Positions 18,013 to 27,801 of a DNA stretch of 33,560 bases are shown in pieces. The notes below the pieces were generated by a model. That model had not been told where the DNA came from. It saw only the letters and a program-made list of their open reading frames with translations, and made no database searches. The DNA comes from an uncultured Bacilli bacterium (lineage in GTDB: Bacteria; Bacillota_I; Bacilli_A; RF39; UBA660). The position numbers and the translations under genes were made by a program. The DNA is taken from positions 1-33,560 of the forward strand of contig CANQAS010000008.1 in NCBI GenBank assembly GCA_947589535.1. Reading direction: 5' to 3'. Numbering within the stretch: the stretch's first letter is position 1; each line of letters begins with the position of its first letter.

Positions 18013-19083
18013 ATGGAATATATAATAATTGGTTTACTTGTTTTGCTTGTTATATTAGTTATTTTTTCAATATCAAAAAATATTAATGAAGGTAATATAA
18101 CAGAAAGACTTGGGAAGTTAGAAACTAATATAATTAAAGAACTTGGAGAATTTAAATCAGGAGTTAATAATAATTTGAATACTGATTTTGAAAAATTAAA
18201 TGATAGAATAGAAAGAAAACTTAATATGATAAATGATCATGTTAATGAAAGATTAGATGTCAATTTTGAGAAGACAAATAAAACATTTACATCGGTACTT
18301 GAAAGATTATCAAAAATAGATGAAGCTCAAAAGAAGATAGATAGTTTGTCTACGGATATTATTTCTTTACAATCTATATTAACGGATAAGAAAACAAGAG
18401 GTATATTTGGTGAAGTTAATTTAAAACATATTTTAGTAAGTGTATTTGGAGAAAACAATGATAGTATTTATAAACTTCAATATACTTTTGATACGGGAGT
18501 TATTGCTGACTCAGTTTTATTCGCTCCAGAACCTCTTGGAACGATAGTAATTGATTCAAAGTTTCCATTAGATAATTACAGGCTTATGATAGATAAAAAA
18601 GCTGGAATTGTAGAAAGACAAAACGCTGAAAAACAATTTAAAATAGATGTAAAAAAGCATATTGATGCAATTGCTAGTAAATATATTATAAAAGGCGTTA
18701 CAAGTGATCAGGCAATTATGTTTTTACCAGCAGAAGCAATTTTTGCTGAGCTTAATGCATATCATCCAGATATAATTGAATATGCCTATAAAAAAAGAGT
18801 ATGGATAGCATCTCCAACAACTTTAATGAGTACTTTAACAACGATTGAACTTGTTATTAAAAATTTAGAAAAAGATAAATACACAAGTGTAATTCATGAA
18901 GAATTAAATAAACTTGCAATAGATTTTAAAAGGTATAAAGAAAGATGGGATAAGTTATCTAGGAGTATTGATGCGGTAAGTAGAGATGCTAATGATATAC
19001 ATATTACTACTGATAAAATATCAAAAAGATTTGATTCTATAAACAACGTTGATATTAAATTATTAGATGATAAAAAAGACTAA
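18013..19083 (+). CDS. rmuC: RmuC family protein
   Basis: N-terminal TM, coiled coil, KKTRGIFGEVNLKHILVSVFG, VIDSKFPLDNYRLM, AIMFLPAEAIFAELNAYHPDIIEYAYKKRVWIASPTTLM. Confidence 0.92.
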   Translation: MEYIIIGLLVLLVILVIFSISKNINEGNITERLGKLETNIIKELGEFKSGVNNNLNTDFEKLNDRIERKLNMINDHVNERLDVNFEKTNKTFTSVLERLSKIDEAQKKIDSLSTDIISLQSILTDKKTRGIFGEVNLKHILVSVFGENNDSIYKLQYTFDTGVIADSVLFAPEPLGTIVIDSKFPLDNYRLMIDKKAGIVERQNAEKQFKIDVKKHIDAIASKYIIKGVTSDQAIMFLPAEAIFAELNAYHPDIIEYAYKKRVWIASPTTLMSTLTTIELVIKNLEKDKYTSVIHEELNKLAIDFKRYKERWDKLSRSIDAVSRDANDIHITTDKISKRFDSINNVDIKLLDDKKD

Positions 19084-19099
19084 TTAATAGTCTTTTTTT
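19072..19099. terminator. Shared terminator between convergent genes
   Basis: aaaaaagacta-attaa-tagtctttttt. Confidence 0.75.
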
Positions 19100-19401
19100 G
19101 ATATTTCTATAATTAAATTCATGTTATCATCATTTGCCATAATGTTTTTATGTTTTTCTTTACATTTATTACATTCATATATAATTTTATACGTATCTTT
19201 AAATTTTTCTATATCAATGGGTTTAAGTAACCCTTTACATTTATTTAATCTGTCACCAGGATTTATATCAACATGTTTTGAACATAGACAATAAGGACAA
19301 TGATCTCTTGCGGAATATTTTAATTTACTTACTTTTTTTCCGCAATTTTCACAAATGAATTCTTCATCAATCATATTAAACTTTTTCAAATTTATCACCA
19401 A
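19084..19401 (-). CDS. RNHCP-domain-like protein
   Basis: CENCGKKVSKLKYSARDHCPYCLCSKHVDINPGDRLNKCKGLLKPI; start uncertain (possibly 19374). Confidence 0.75.
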   Translation of the reverse strand: MVINLKKFNMIDEEFICENCGKKVSKLKYSARDHCPYCLCSKHVDINPGDRLNKCKGLLKPIDIEKFKDTYKIIYECNKCKEKHKNIMANDDNMNLIIEISKKDY

Positions 19402-19470
19402 ATAAATTATAGCATGTATTCAAAATATTGTCTAAATATGATATAATAATTAAAGAAAATAGGTGATTAA

Positions 19471-19932
19471 ATGATAATAAAAAATGAAATAAAGCTAGGT
19501 AATAACCATTATGCTATACACTCAAAAAATGAACCTGGTAGTTTATATTATGATAGATATTGTGAATATCAAATAATAGGAGATTATAAATTTATGATAT
19601 CTAAAACAGTCTGTGATGATATGGACAAAAATGATATAGATATATATGTATTAAAGATAAATGGTACAGATAAAATGTCTGGTGAAAACGGATATATGAT
19701 TAATTATTATGTAACTGATAACAGCGTTAGAGTAATTCATCGTGACATAAATGATGGGCACACCAATCAGAAAACATGCATACTTAGTGGTGATGATTAT
19801 TTCGAAGCAATAACTTATATAAATGATATGTTTGAACAATATTCTGATGATTTAAATTTAAGTGATAAAGCAATGAATTTTTATGAAGAAGTTATGTCTA
19901 AGGTTTCTTTGGTGAGAAAATATGCAGTATAA
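19471..19932 (+). CDS. Hypothetical protein
   Basis: ORF with TGATATAAT promoter and ggtgat SD; overlaps scpA by 11 nt. Confidence 0.6.
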   Translation: MIIKNEIKLGNNHYAIHSKNEPGSLYYDRYCEYQIIGDYKFMISKTVCDDMDKNDIDIYVLKINGTDKMSGENGYMINYYVTDNSVRVIHRDINDGHTNQKTCILSGDDYFEAITYINDMFEQYSDDLNLSDKAMNFYEEVMSKVSLVRKYAV

Positions 19933-20644
19933 GGTAACAATAGAAAATTTTGATGGTCCATTAGATCTTTTATTACACCTAATTAAAGAACAAGATATAG
20001 ATATATATGATATTAAAATAGAAGAAATAACTAAACAATACTTAGATTATATCCATGCAATGAAAGAACTTAATTTATCAATAGCAAGTGAATATTTAGT
20101 TATGGCATCTGAACTTATTGAAATTAAGTCAAAAATGCTTTTACCTAAAAGGCAAACTATAGATGAAGATGAATATGAGGAAGATCCAAGAGAAGTTTTA
20201 ATTGAAAGATTACTTGCTTACAAAAAATATAAAGAGATAACAAGTGAATTTAAGAATTTAGAATTAACTAGGAAATTAGTATTTACTAAAGAACCTGAAA
20301 ACTTAAGTTATTATGCTAAAGAAGAAGGTAATAAAGAAGAGCTTGGAATTAGTGATTTATTAGAAGCATTTAAATTGTTAATGCAAAAGAAAGAATTAGA
20401 TAAACCTCTAGCAACAAAAATAACAAAAAAAGAATTGTCAGTTTCAGAAAAAGTTGTTAAAATAAGAAGTATTTTAAGAGAAAAGAAAAAAGTTAACTTT
20501 GAAGAATTATTTGAAGTAGCAACTAAAGAAGAGGTTATAGTAAATTTTTTATCTATACTTGAAATGGTTAAGAAAAATGAAATTACGTTAGTTCAGGATA
20601 ATAATTTCAGCGGAATAGTTATTTCATTAAAAGAAGGTGAATAA
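19922..20644 (+). CDS. scpA: Segregation and condensation protein A
   Basis: NFDGPLDLLLHLIKEQDIDIYDIKIEEITKQYLDYI. Confidence 0.95.
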   Translation: MQYKVTIENFDGPLDLLLHLIKEQDIDIYDIKIEEITKQYLDYIHAMKELNLSIASEYLVMASELIEIKSKMLLPKRQTIDEDEYEEDPREVLIERLLAYKKYKEITSEFKNLELTRKLVFTKEPENLSYYAKEEGNKEELGISDLLEAFKLLMQKKELDKPLATKITKKELSVSEKVVKIRSILREKKKVNFEELFEVATKEEVIVNFLSILEMVKKNEITLVQDNNFSGIVISLKEGE

Positions 20645-20645
20645 A

Positions 20646-21209
20646 ATGAAATTAGGAGTTTTAGAGGGCTTACTTTTTGTAACTGGTGAAGATGGTCTTA
20701 CTTTAGAAGATATTGAAAAGTTACTTGAAGTTACAAAAGAAGAGGCAGAAAACCTAATAGAAGAGTATAAAGTATCTTTAAATGATCAAAAAAGAGGCTT
20801 AAGACTAGTTTATTTAGGTAATAAATATAAACTTACTACTAAAGAAGAACATAAAGAATATTATGAATTATTAGTAGATAAGGTAGTATCTAGTACATTG
20901 TCTCAATCAGCTTTAGAAACTCTTGCTATAATAGCTTATAATGAACCTATAACAGTAGGTCAAATAGATGAGATAAGAGGAGTGTCTTCAAGGGATATGA
21001 TAAGGAAACTGTTATTTAGAGGACTTATTGATTTAGCGGGAAAAAGTGATTTACCAGGTAAACCAATGCTTTATAAAACAACTGATAAGTTCTTAGATTA
21101 CTTTAATTTATCATCAATAAAGGATTTACCTAAAATAGAAGAACCTAAAGAGATGACTCATGAAGAAAAAGATCTATTTATCTCAAAATATAAAGAGGAG
21201 AACGATTAA
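20646..21209 (+). CDS. scpB: Segregation and condensation protein B
   Basis: LEGLLFVTGEDGLTLEDIEKLL; SQSALETLAIIAYNEPITVGQIDEIRGVSS. Confidence 0.95.
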   Translation: MKLGVLEGLLFVTGEDGLTLEDIEKLLEVTKEEAENLIEEYKVSLNDQKRGLRLVYLGNKYKLTTKEEHKEYYELLVDKVVSSTLSQSALETLAIIAYNEPITVGQIDEIRGVSSRDMIRKLLFRGLIDLAGKSDLPGKPMLYKTTDKFLDYFNLSSIKDLPKIEEPKEMTHEEKDLFISKYKEEND

Positions 21210-21210
21210 T

Positions 21211-22107
21211 ATGCCATATGGTAAAAACAAAAGATTTATAGCTTTTTTGTTGTCTACATTGATGACATTAGGACTTGGAACATCTTCAAAAAAAGATTTA
21301 TTAGATAAAGATATAGTACCATCATCTATAGAATTAGATTATTTTAAGAATATTGATGCCAAAATTATAGATTTAGATTATGAAAGTTTAGATGGGAATC
21401 TTGATTTGGAAGATATCGTTTATTTAGGATTTTGTTCAGAATTACTTCATGAATATCAACAAAGAATGTATTTAAGAGAGATAGACTTGAGACTATGTAC
21501 TGATGTTGATGACTTAACAAAAGGCCAATTACAATTTTTAGATAAATATTATGATTCCATCGATTATTATCTTTCTATTATTTCTAAATTAGGTAAATTA
21601 TTTGATAAACACTATGGCATGTTAGCTAGTTACATTGATAGTAACAAAAGTTTTTCATTTGAAAATGAAGATACATTGATATCAAAAACAAATTGTAATT
21701 TACCATCATATGGATTAGGTGATATGATTTTAACCAAACATGTTTTATTAGACTATAATTGGGTGGGTATAGATGTTGATTATAAAGATTTTAAACCATA
21801 TAGAAAATATAATTTTATTGATGAGGACGTTTCAATTAGATTAAAAGAAAATGAAAAAAATAATAATAATAATTTACCAGATGAATATGCATTATTACCA
21901 AATAATGTAGTTATTTGTGAAAACTTAGATTGTAGAAAATATGGGATGAATCAGTATCCATTAAAGAAGGTTAGTAAATCAAAGAGGAAAAAAACATTTA
22001 AACTAAATTATGTTGATAACAACATTGTAAATCAATATAAAAATCCAATGATTACTAATTATCCTTTAGGTGCCGCTAAAAAAAGAAGCGGTTATAGGGG
22101 TAAGTAA
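21211..22107 (+). CDS. Hypothetical protein, N-terminal hydrophobic segment
   Basis: ATG 21211 directly after scpB with SD gaggag; no family recognised. Confidence 0.6.
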   Translation: MPYGKNKRFIAFLLSTLMTLGLGTSSKKDLLDKDIVPSSIELDYFKNIDAKIIDLDYESLDGNLDLEDIVYLGFCSELLHEYQQRMYLREIDLRLCTDVDDLTKGQLQFLDKYYDSIDYYLSIISKLGKLFDKHYGMLASYIDSNKSFSFENEDTLISKTNCNLPSYGLGDMILTKHVLLDYNWVGIDVDYKDFKPYRKYNFIDEDVSIRLKENEKNNNNNLPDEYALLPNNVVICENLDCRKYGMNQYPLKKVSKSKRKKTFKLNYVDNNIVNQYKNPMITNYPLGAAKKRSGYRGK

Positions 22108-22144
22108 TTATATATAAAATTAAAAGAGAGGAGAAAAAGATATT

Positions 22145-22927
22145 GTGATAATTTTATTAATAATAGTGATCGTAATTTTTTTATCATCAATAAGACAGAT
22201 TAACCAATATGAAAGGGGTATTAAATTTACTTTAGGTAAGTTTAGTAAAATAATGAATCCAGGGTGGAACATTGTTTTACCGATATTTCAAAGCTATAGA
22301 AAGGTAGATATAAGAACTAAGGCAGTAGATGTTCCAGAACAAGATACAATTACAAAAGATAACGTATCAGTTAGAATAAATGCAGTTATATATTACAAAG
22401 TGTTTGATGCATCTAAAGCGGTTTTAGAAGTAGAAAACTTTTATTTCGCAGTTGGTCAACTTGCACAGACTACAATGCGTAATGCAGTAGGGGCTGTATC
22501 ACTTGATGAATTATTAAGCGAAAGAGATAAAATATCTACAGAAATATGCAAGATAATTGATAAAGCAACTGATCCATGGGGAATCAAGGTAGAAGATGTT
22601 GAATTAAAAGACATTTCTTTACCAGAAGAAATGAAAAGAGTAATTGCTATTGCTGCGGAAGCTGAAAGAGAAAAAGCTGCAGTTATAACTAAAGCTCAAG
22701 GAGAAGTTGAAGCTTCAGAAAACTTAGCGAAAGCAGCAAGTTTAATGTCACAAACACCAGGTGCAATGCACTTAAGAACATTATCTACTTTAAGTGATAT
22801 TTCGGCAGATAAAGGTAATACCATTATATTTGCTTTACCGGTTGAAATATTAGAAAGCTTTAAAGGTAAGTCATTAGATTCAGAAAAAGTAGAAGAAATA
22901 ATTAATAAAATAACAAAAAAGAAATAG
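22145..22927 (+). CDS. SPFH/Band 7 (slipin/stomatin-like) membrane protein
   Basis: QINQYERGIKFTLGKF, PGWNIVLPIFQSYRKVDIRTKAVDVPEQ, EDVELKDISLPEEMKRVIAIAAEAEREKAAVITKAQGE. Confidence 0.93.
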   Translation: MIILLIIVIVIFLSSIRQINQYERGIKFTLGKFSKIMNPGWNIVLPIFQSYRKVDIRTKAVDVPEQDTITKDNVSVRINAVIYYKVFDASKAVLEVENFYFAVGQLAQTTMRNAVGAVSLDELLSERDKISTEICKIIDKATDPWGIKVEDVELKDISLPEEMKRVIAIAAEAEREKAAVITKAQGEVEASENLAKAASLMSQTPGAMHLRTLSTLSDISADKGNTIIFALPVEILESFKGKSLDSEKVEEIINKITKKK

Positions 22928-22950
22928 TTTAATTAAATACTATTTCTTTT
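22915..22950. terminator. Bidirectional terminator
   Basis: gaaatagt-ttaattaaat-actatttcttttt between convergent genes. Confidence 0.7.
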
Positions 22951-23827
22951 TATTTTTTTTTCTTGCTTTTAATATATCATCATGAACTTCTTTGTAAGAT
23001 TTACCCTTATATTTTTTACATAAACTAATCATTATATTAGGCGTAATATCATCTTTATTTTGAAGTTTAATTTCTTCTTCAATATAGTCTATTTTTGCCG
23101 TACTAGGAATAGGAGGAAGATACCTTATTGCATTACTGTATATACGGCTAAACAATTTAGACCATTTTTCATATTTTCCAATTAATTTTGCTTCCTTGCT
23201 TGTTAATTCATGCAATGGTATTTCTTTGTATTTACTTAATTTTTTATCATGTAATAATGCTATATCCTTACATAATAATTTTATTAATTCTAATGAGTAT
23301 TCATCTTCATTTTCGTATAGTTCTCGTTTATTATCAGTAACTAAACACTTTGATTTTCTTACTAAGTAATTTAGATATAAAGTATTTCCTTCGTTGCTAG
23401 CTGCTTTAATTTCATTTAATAATTCATTTCTTTCTTTATTGCTAAAAGAAAAACTACTGCTAAATATTTTTGTTAATGCATCAATTAACGTATTTGGAAA
23501 TTTATTATTACTATTAGATAAAAGAACATCTTTTAAATCTCTTTTTGAAATCCATATTACTTGCTTTTTTATTTTTTCTACAGGGTTAAATTCATTTATT
23601 GTATATGGTTCTTCACATAGGAAATATTCCTCATTTTGATAGGTTTCTTTTGGTATTAAATAAGATTTTTTGACATTTAATCCAAAATTATCATATAAAT
23701 ATTTAGTTAAATGTTTCTTTTTATTACTAGCATTTCCAGAAATGCTAGGTAATGAATATTCGTTATTTTTCTTTAATATCAAAATTTGATCATCGGTATT
23801 AAATATTATACAATATGTTTTATTCAT
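22940..23827 (-). CDS. Hypothetical protein with degenerate NUDIX-like N-terminus
   Basis: YCIIFNTDDQILILKKNNEYSLPSISGN, then KKKHLTKYLYDNFGLNVKKSYLI in the position of a NUDIX box. Confidence 0.5.
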   Translation of the reverse strand: MNKTYCIIFNTDDQILILKKNNEYSLPSISGNASNKKKHLTKYLYDNFGLNVKKSYLIPKETYQNEEYFLCEEPYTINEFNPVEKIKKQVIWISKRDLKDVLLSNSNNKFPNTLIDALTKIFSSSFSFSNKERNELLNEIKAASNEGNTLYLNYLVRKSKCLVTDNKRELYENEDEYSLELIKLLCKDIALLHDKKLSKYKEIPLHELTSKEAKLIGKYEKWSKLFSRIYSNAIRYLPPIPSTAKIDYIEEEIKLQNKDDITPNIMISLCKKYKGKSYKEVHDDILKARKKNKKK

Positions 23828-23949
23828 GCTATGACCTCATTTCATTGTTTGATATTATAACATAAAAATTAAAAATTTATAAAAAAATAAAAACAACTAT
23901 TAAATAGTTGTTTCCTAAATTCAAATTTCTCTTTTAAAATACATATATA

Positions 23950-24567
23950 TTATGAATTTTCTATATCTTGAATATCCTTTGATAATTGAGTAAACATTTC
24001 GTTATTACCATAATATTTTCTATCAAATAAAATCCATCCATCACTTGCATTATTAACTTGTGGTAAAATTTCTTTAGATAATTCTTCTGGGTATTTTTTT
24101 ACATCTTCAATAGCATTTTCTAATTTGAAATCACCATTTAACTCATATATTTTTGCTTGTAAATCAGATTCTAATTTACTTACATATAATACATATTTTG
24201 CTTCTTCAGTTTCTTGCAACTCAAATTCGTCATACATATTTACTAATTCATCTTGCTTAATTAAACCATTAGTAATTTTTACTATTAATTCTTTACCATC
24301 GATATTATCAGAAGAATTTATTGATGTTTCATGCATTGGCACTACTTTCTTTAATTCTTTAATAATAAGCATTTTAAATACTTTTTCCATATCTAAACTT
24401 AAATTCTTTTCTGAAGATATAGCAATTGATAGAACTAAACATCCATAAATATGATCAGCAACTGATTCTATTTTTTCATCTGGAATATTTACTTCTTTCC
24501 AACCAGTACGAACAACATTCTTTAAATTATTAGCTGCTATATAAAAATTAATAATATTTTTATTCAT
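23950..24567 (-). CDS. YfbR/HDDC2-like HD-family protein with altered motif
   Basis: RTGWKEVNIPDEKIESVADHIYGCLVLSIAI matches the family; the HD/HE motif position reads IIKELKKVV. Confidence 0.6.
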   Translation of the reverse strand: MNKNIINFYIAANNLKNVVRTGWKEVNIPDEKIESVADHIYGCLVLSIAISSEKNLSLDMEKVFKMLIIKELKKVVPMHETSINSSDNIDGKELIVKITNGLIKQDELVNMYDEFELQETEEAKYVLYVSKLESDLQAKIYELNGDFKLENAIEDVKKYPEELSKEILPQVNNASDGWILFDRKYYGNNEMFTQLSKDIQDIENS

Positions 24568-24601
24568 AAAATTCATCTCCTTTTTGAACTATTTATTTAT
24601 C

Positions 24602-24624
24602 TAAACTCGGACTTTTCGAGTTTA
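24602..24624 (-). terminator. Terminator after tRNA-Leu
   Basis: taaactcg/cgagttta hairpin. Confidence 0.6.
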
Positions 24625-24632
24625 ATTCCTTT

Positions 24633-24719
24633 TGGTACCGGTAGTCGGGCTCGAACCGACATGGTATTACTACCACCAGATTTTGAGTCTGGCGCGTCTA
24701 CCAATTCCGCCATACCGGC
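24633..24719 (-). tRNA. tRNA-Leu (anticodon CAA)
   Basis: Reverse strand gccggtatggcggaattggtagacgcgccagactcaaaatctggtggtagtaataccatgtcggttcgagcccgactaccggtacca; long variable arm, encoded CCA. Confidence 0.95.
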
Positions 24720-24806
24720 ATCAACAAAAAGATTATAACATATTTATTCTTTTTTTTCTATAAAGTTTTAAGAAATAAGTGATATAATTAAATAGAGGTG
24801 GAGCTT

Positions 24807-26129
24807 ATGAAATATTATTGTATAGGTATAAAAGGTTCGGGAATGTCAACACTTGCTCAAATATTATATGATTTAGGTAATGAAGTATCTGGTTATGATG
24901 ACCATAAAGAATTTAAGTATACAGAGCAGGGATTAGTAGATAGAAATATTAAAATTTATTATGATAATAATCATGCTATAGATAAAGATACAATAGTTAC
25001 ATATTCTGTAGCTTTTAAAGAAGATCATCCTGAAATGAAAAGAGTAAGAAATTTAGGTTTAAAAATAGAGAGTTACCATAATGTTATGGGGCTTGTTACA
25101 AAAATGTTTGAAACAACTAGCGTGTGTGGTACCCATGGTAAAACAACAACCTCACTATTAATAAGTCATGTATTAGAAAATACTTTAGGTTGTAATTATT
25201 TTGTTGGTTCAGGAGATGGATATGCAAAAAAGGATAATAAATATTTTGTGGTAGAATCAGATGAATTTAATAGACATTTTTTGTCATATTATCCTGCAAA
25301 CGTACTTTTAACCAATATAGAGTTAGATCATACTGAGATATATAAAAACCTAGATGATTTAATAAATACTTTTAATACTTTTGTTAACAAAGCAACCAGG
25401 CTAATTGTCATGTGTGGTGATGACGAAAACATTAGAAAGTTAGATGTTAAAAAAGATGTTCCAGTATTATATTATGGATTTAATGACAATAATGATATAG
25501 TATGTAAAAATGTTATTTTAAATGAAACAGGTTCATCATTCGATGTTTATATTAATGATGAATTATATGGTCATTTTAACTTACCACTATTTGGTAAACA
25601 TATGATATTAAACGCATTAGGGTCTATTGCTATACTTAGAAGTTATAATATCAATAAGGAAGATATAGATAAATATCTAAGTGATTTTAAAGGTGCTAAA
25701 AGAAGATTTAAAATAAAAGAATTTGGAGATGTAATAGAAGTAGATGACTATGCCCATCATCCAACAGAAATAAAAGTAACAATAGAATCGGCTAAACAAA
25801 AATATCCAGGTAAAGAAATAGTATCAGTATTTTTACCTAATACGTATTCTAGAACCAAGGATTTAATGAATGATTTTATAGAAGCTTTAAAACTTTCAGA
25901 TAAAACATATGTATTTGAAATAGAATCTGACAGGGAAAAAGTTGAAGATTTTCCTGGTGTTACAAGTAAAACTATAGTAGATAATATTGAAGGTGCTGAA
26001 ATATTAGAAAAAGATACTATTCATAAATTATTAAAACATAAAAATGCTGTTATATGTTTTATGAGTTGTGCTGATATTTCAAAATACGAAAAAATATTTG
26101 AAGAACAAATAAAGAATAAAAATAATTAA
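24807..26129 (+). CDS. murC: UDP-N-acetylmuramate--L-alanine ligase
   Basis: IGIKGSGMSTLAQIL, VCGTHGKTTTSLLI, NIELDHTEIY, DDYAHHPTEIKVTI. Confidence 0.93.
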   Translation: MKYYCIGIKGSGMSTLAQILYDLGNEVSGYDDHKEFKYTEQGLVDRNIKIYYDNNHAIDKDTIVTYSVAFKEDHPEMKRVRNLGLKIESYHNVMGLVTKMFETTSVCGTHGKTTTSLLISHVLENTLGCNYFVGSGDGYAKKDNKYFVVESDEFNRHFLSYYPANVLLTNIELDHTEIYKNLDDLINTFNTFVNKATRLIVMCGDDENIRKLDVKKDVPVLYYGFNDNNDIVCKNVILNETGSSFDVYINDELYGHFNLPLFGKHMILNALGSIAILRSYNINKEDIDKYLSDFKGAKRRFKIKEFGDVIEVDDYAHHPTEIKVTIESAKQKYPGKEIVSVFLPNTYSRTKDLMNDFIEALKLSDKTYVFEIESDREKVEDFPGVTSKTIVDNIEGAEILEKDTIHKLLKHKNAVICFMSCADISKYEKIFEEQIKNKNN

Positions 26130-26133
26130 ATTG

Positions 26134-26158
26134 ATCACCATAATAATGGTGATTTTTT
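26134..26158 (+). terminator. Terminator-like hairpin abutting the SDR start codon
   Basis: atcaccat-aata-atggtgat-ttttt immediately before ATG 26159. Confidence 0.65.
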
Positions 26159-26932
26159 ATGAAAATATTAATAACAGGAGCAGCTTCTGGAATAGGTTAT
26201 TTAACAGCTCTTACTTTGGTAGAAAGAAAACATAAGGTATATTTAACTTGTGAAAATAATAAGCAAGTTAAAAATGTAAAGGAAAAAATACATAATTATA
26301 AAAACATAAATGTAATAAAGATTAATATAACAAAAGAAGAAGATAGAAAAAAAGTATTAGATTTAAACATTGATTGTTTGATTAGTAATGCTGCAATAGC
26401 TCAAGGTGGTAGTATAATTGAAGCTAACTTTGATAAGATAAGGGAAAACTTTGAGGTAAACGTTTTTTCTAATTTTGAATTAGTAAAAGATGTATTAAAA
26501 CAAATGATAGAAAAGGATAAAGGAAAAATAGTTATGATTTCTTCCTTAATTTCTAATGTATCACTTCCATTCATGGGAATTTATTCTGCTACTAAAGCAA
26601 GTATTTCAAATATTACCTCTGCTTTAAGAAAGGAATTATGGTTGATGGGAAGTAATGTAAGTATAACTTTAATAGAACCAGGTTTATACCATACTGGTTT
26701 TAACCAAGTTCTTTTGGAAAATAAATATGATAATGGAAAATATTTTGAAGATATAAAAAAAGAGTTATATAATGTAGAACACTTTGTACTTAAAATATTA
26801 GAAAAGAAAAAATTAGATTCTATAGTTGTTAAAATTGTTAGAGCAATTGAAGATGAAAAAACAAAAAGAGTTTATAGGGCACCTTACATTCAATCCATGA
26901 TGAGTAAGATATATAGTATATTTAGAAAATAG
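26159..26932 (+). CDS. Short-chain dehydrogenase/reductase
   Basis: ITGAASGIGYLTAL, CLISNAA, YSATKASISN. Confidence 0.9.
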   Translation: MKILITGAASGIGYLTALTLVERKHKVYLTCENNKQVKNVKEKIHNYKNINVIKINITKEEDRKKVLDLNIDCLISNAAIAQGGSIIEANFDKIRENFEVNVFSNFELVKDVLKQMIEKDKGKIVMISSLISNVSLPFMGIYSATKASISNITSALRKELWLMGSNVSITLIEPGLYHTGFNQVLLENKYDNGKYFEDIKKELYNVEHFVLKILEKKKLDSIVVKIVRAIEDEKTKRVYRAPYIQSMMSKIYSIFRK

Positions 26933-26976
26933 GTAAAGTTAAGAAAAAAGTCTTAACTTTTTTAATATAATTTAGT

Positions 26977-27360
26977 ATGAATAAAGAAGAACTAAGTAGA
27001 AGATTAAACCAGTTAAAGATAGAAGATTTTATATGGATAATTTACATTGTAATAATTATTATGAGTTTTTATTCTAATACTTTTGAAAGAAAATATTTTT
27101 TATATAATGATCATAAAAGTAAAGAAACATATAATAAGATAACAATTGGGATATTTGCTGTTTTAGTAGTTATATACGCATATTTCTTGAAAGATTCTAT
27201 AGAAGATGTAAAAAGTCTTAAAATATATGATACAGAAAAAAAGAAAAAATTAACTAAACTTTTACTTATTGGTTCATTTCTTATTTTCTTAAGTGGTATT
27301 ATATTCTTATATATAGCAATAGAGAATGAAGATATAGATGTAGAAGTTGCTTTTAATTGA
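26977..27360 (+). CDS. Small membrane protein
   Basis: Three hydrophobic helices; TATAAT 26966-26971 immediately upstream. Confidence 0.6.
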   Translation: MNKEELSRRLNQLKIEDFIWIIYIVIIIMSFYSNTFERKYFLYNDHKSKETYNKITIGIFAVLVVIYAYFLKDSIEDVKSLKIYDTEKKKKLTKLLLIGSFLIFLSGIIFLYIAIENEDIDVEVAFN

Positions 27361-27406
27361 TAATATAGTTTAATTTTGAATATAATTTTTTAGAAGGAGG
27401 AATAAA

Positions 27407-27784
27407 ATGACATTACCAAATATTCCTCCTAAGTTATTTTCTGCATCAGCTGTGGTAGTAGGATATATATTAATAGATGATATGACTGCTAATGAGCAAA
27501 ACGCAGTAGGTAACTGGCTTATGCTTGTTGCACAGGTTTTATCAACTAACGCATTTTATAGATCAGTAATGCAAGAAAGAGGGTTAGAACCAGTAGGTTC
27601 AACTGAAAGTGGCGCAACGGAAACCGGAAGAAATAATGCTTATACTTTTTCAGGTTCTTACGGACAAAGTGCAGGTAACGTTAATACTAGTGACGATTCT
27701 AATAAAGATGAAACTTTGGCAATGCTTGAAAAGATGGTAAGAGCAATGCAAACAGAGATAGAGAATATTAAAAGGAACTTATAA
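27407..27784 (+). CDS. Hypothetical protein
   Basis: SD aaggagg before ATG; hydrophobic N-terminal half, Ser/Gly/Asn-rich linker, C-terminal helix. Confidence 0.65.
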   Translation: MTLPNIPPKLFSASAVVVGYILIDDMTANEQNAVGNWLMLVAQVLSTNAFYRSVMQERGLEPVGSTESGATETGRNNAYTFSGSYGQSAGNVNTSDDSNKDETLAMLEKMVRAMQTEIENIKRNL

Positions 27785-27801
27785 TGATTTTATAAGTTCC
27801 T
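27773..27801. terminator. Bidirectional terminator
   Basis: aggaacttataa-tgatt-ttataagttcct, 12-bp stem. Confidence 0.65.

Noticed and set aside
19651-19839. Minus-strand ORF
   Set aside because: Antisense to the hypothetical gene upstream of scpA.
23394-24448. Plus-strand ORFs 23394-23639 and 24125-24448
   Set aside because: Antisense to the better-supported minus-strand NUDIX-like and HD-like genes.
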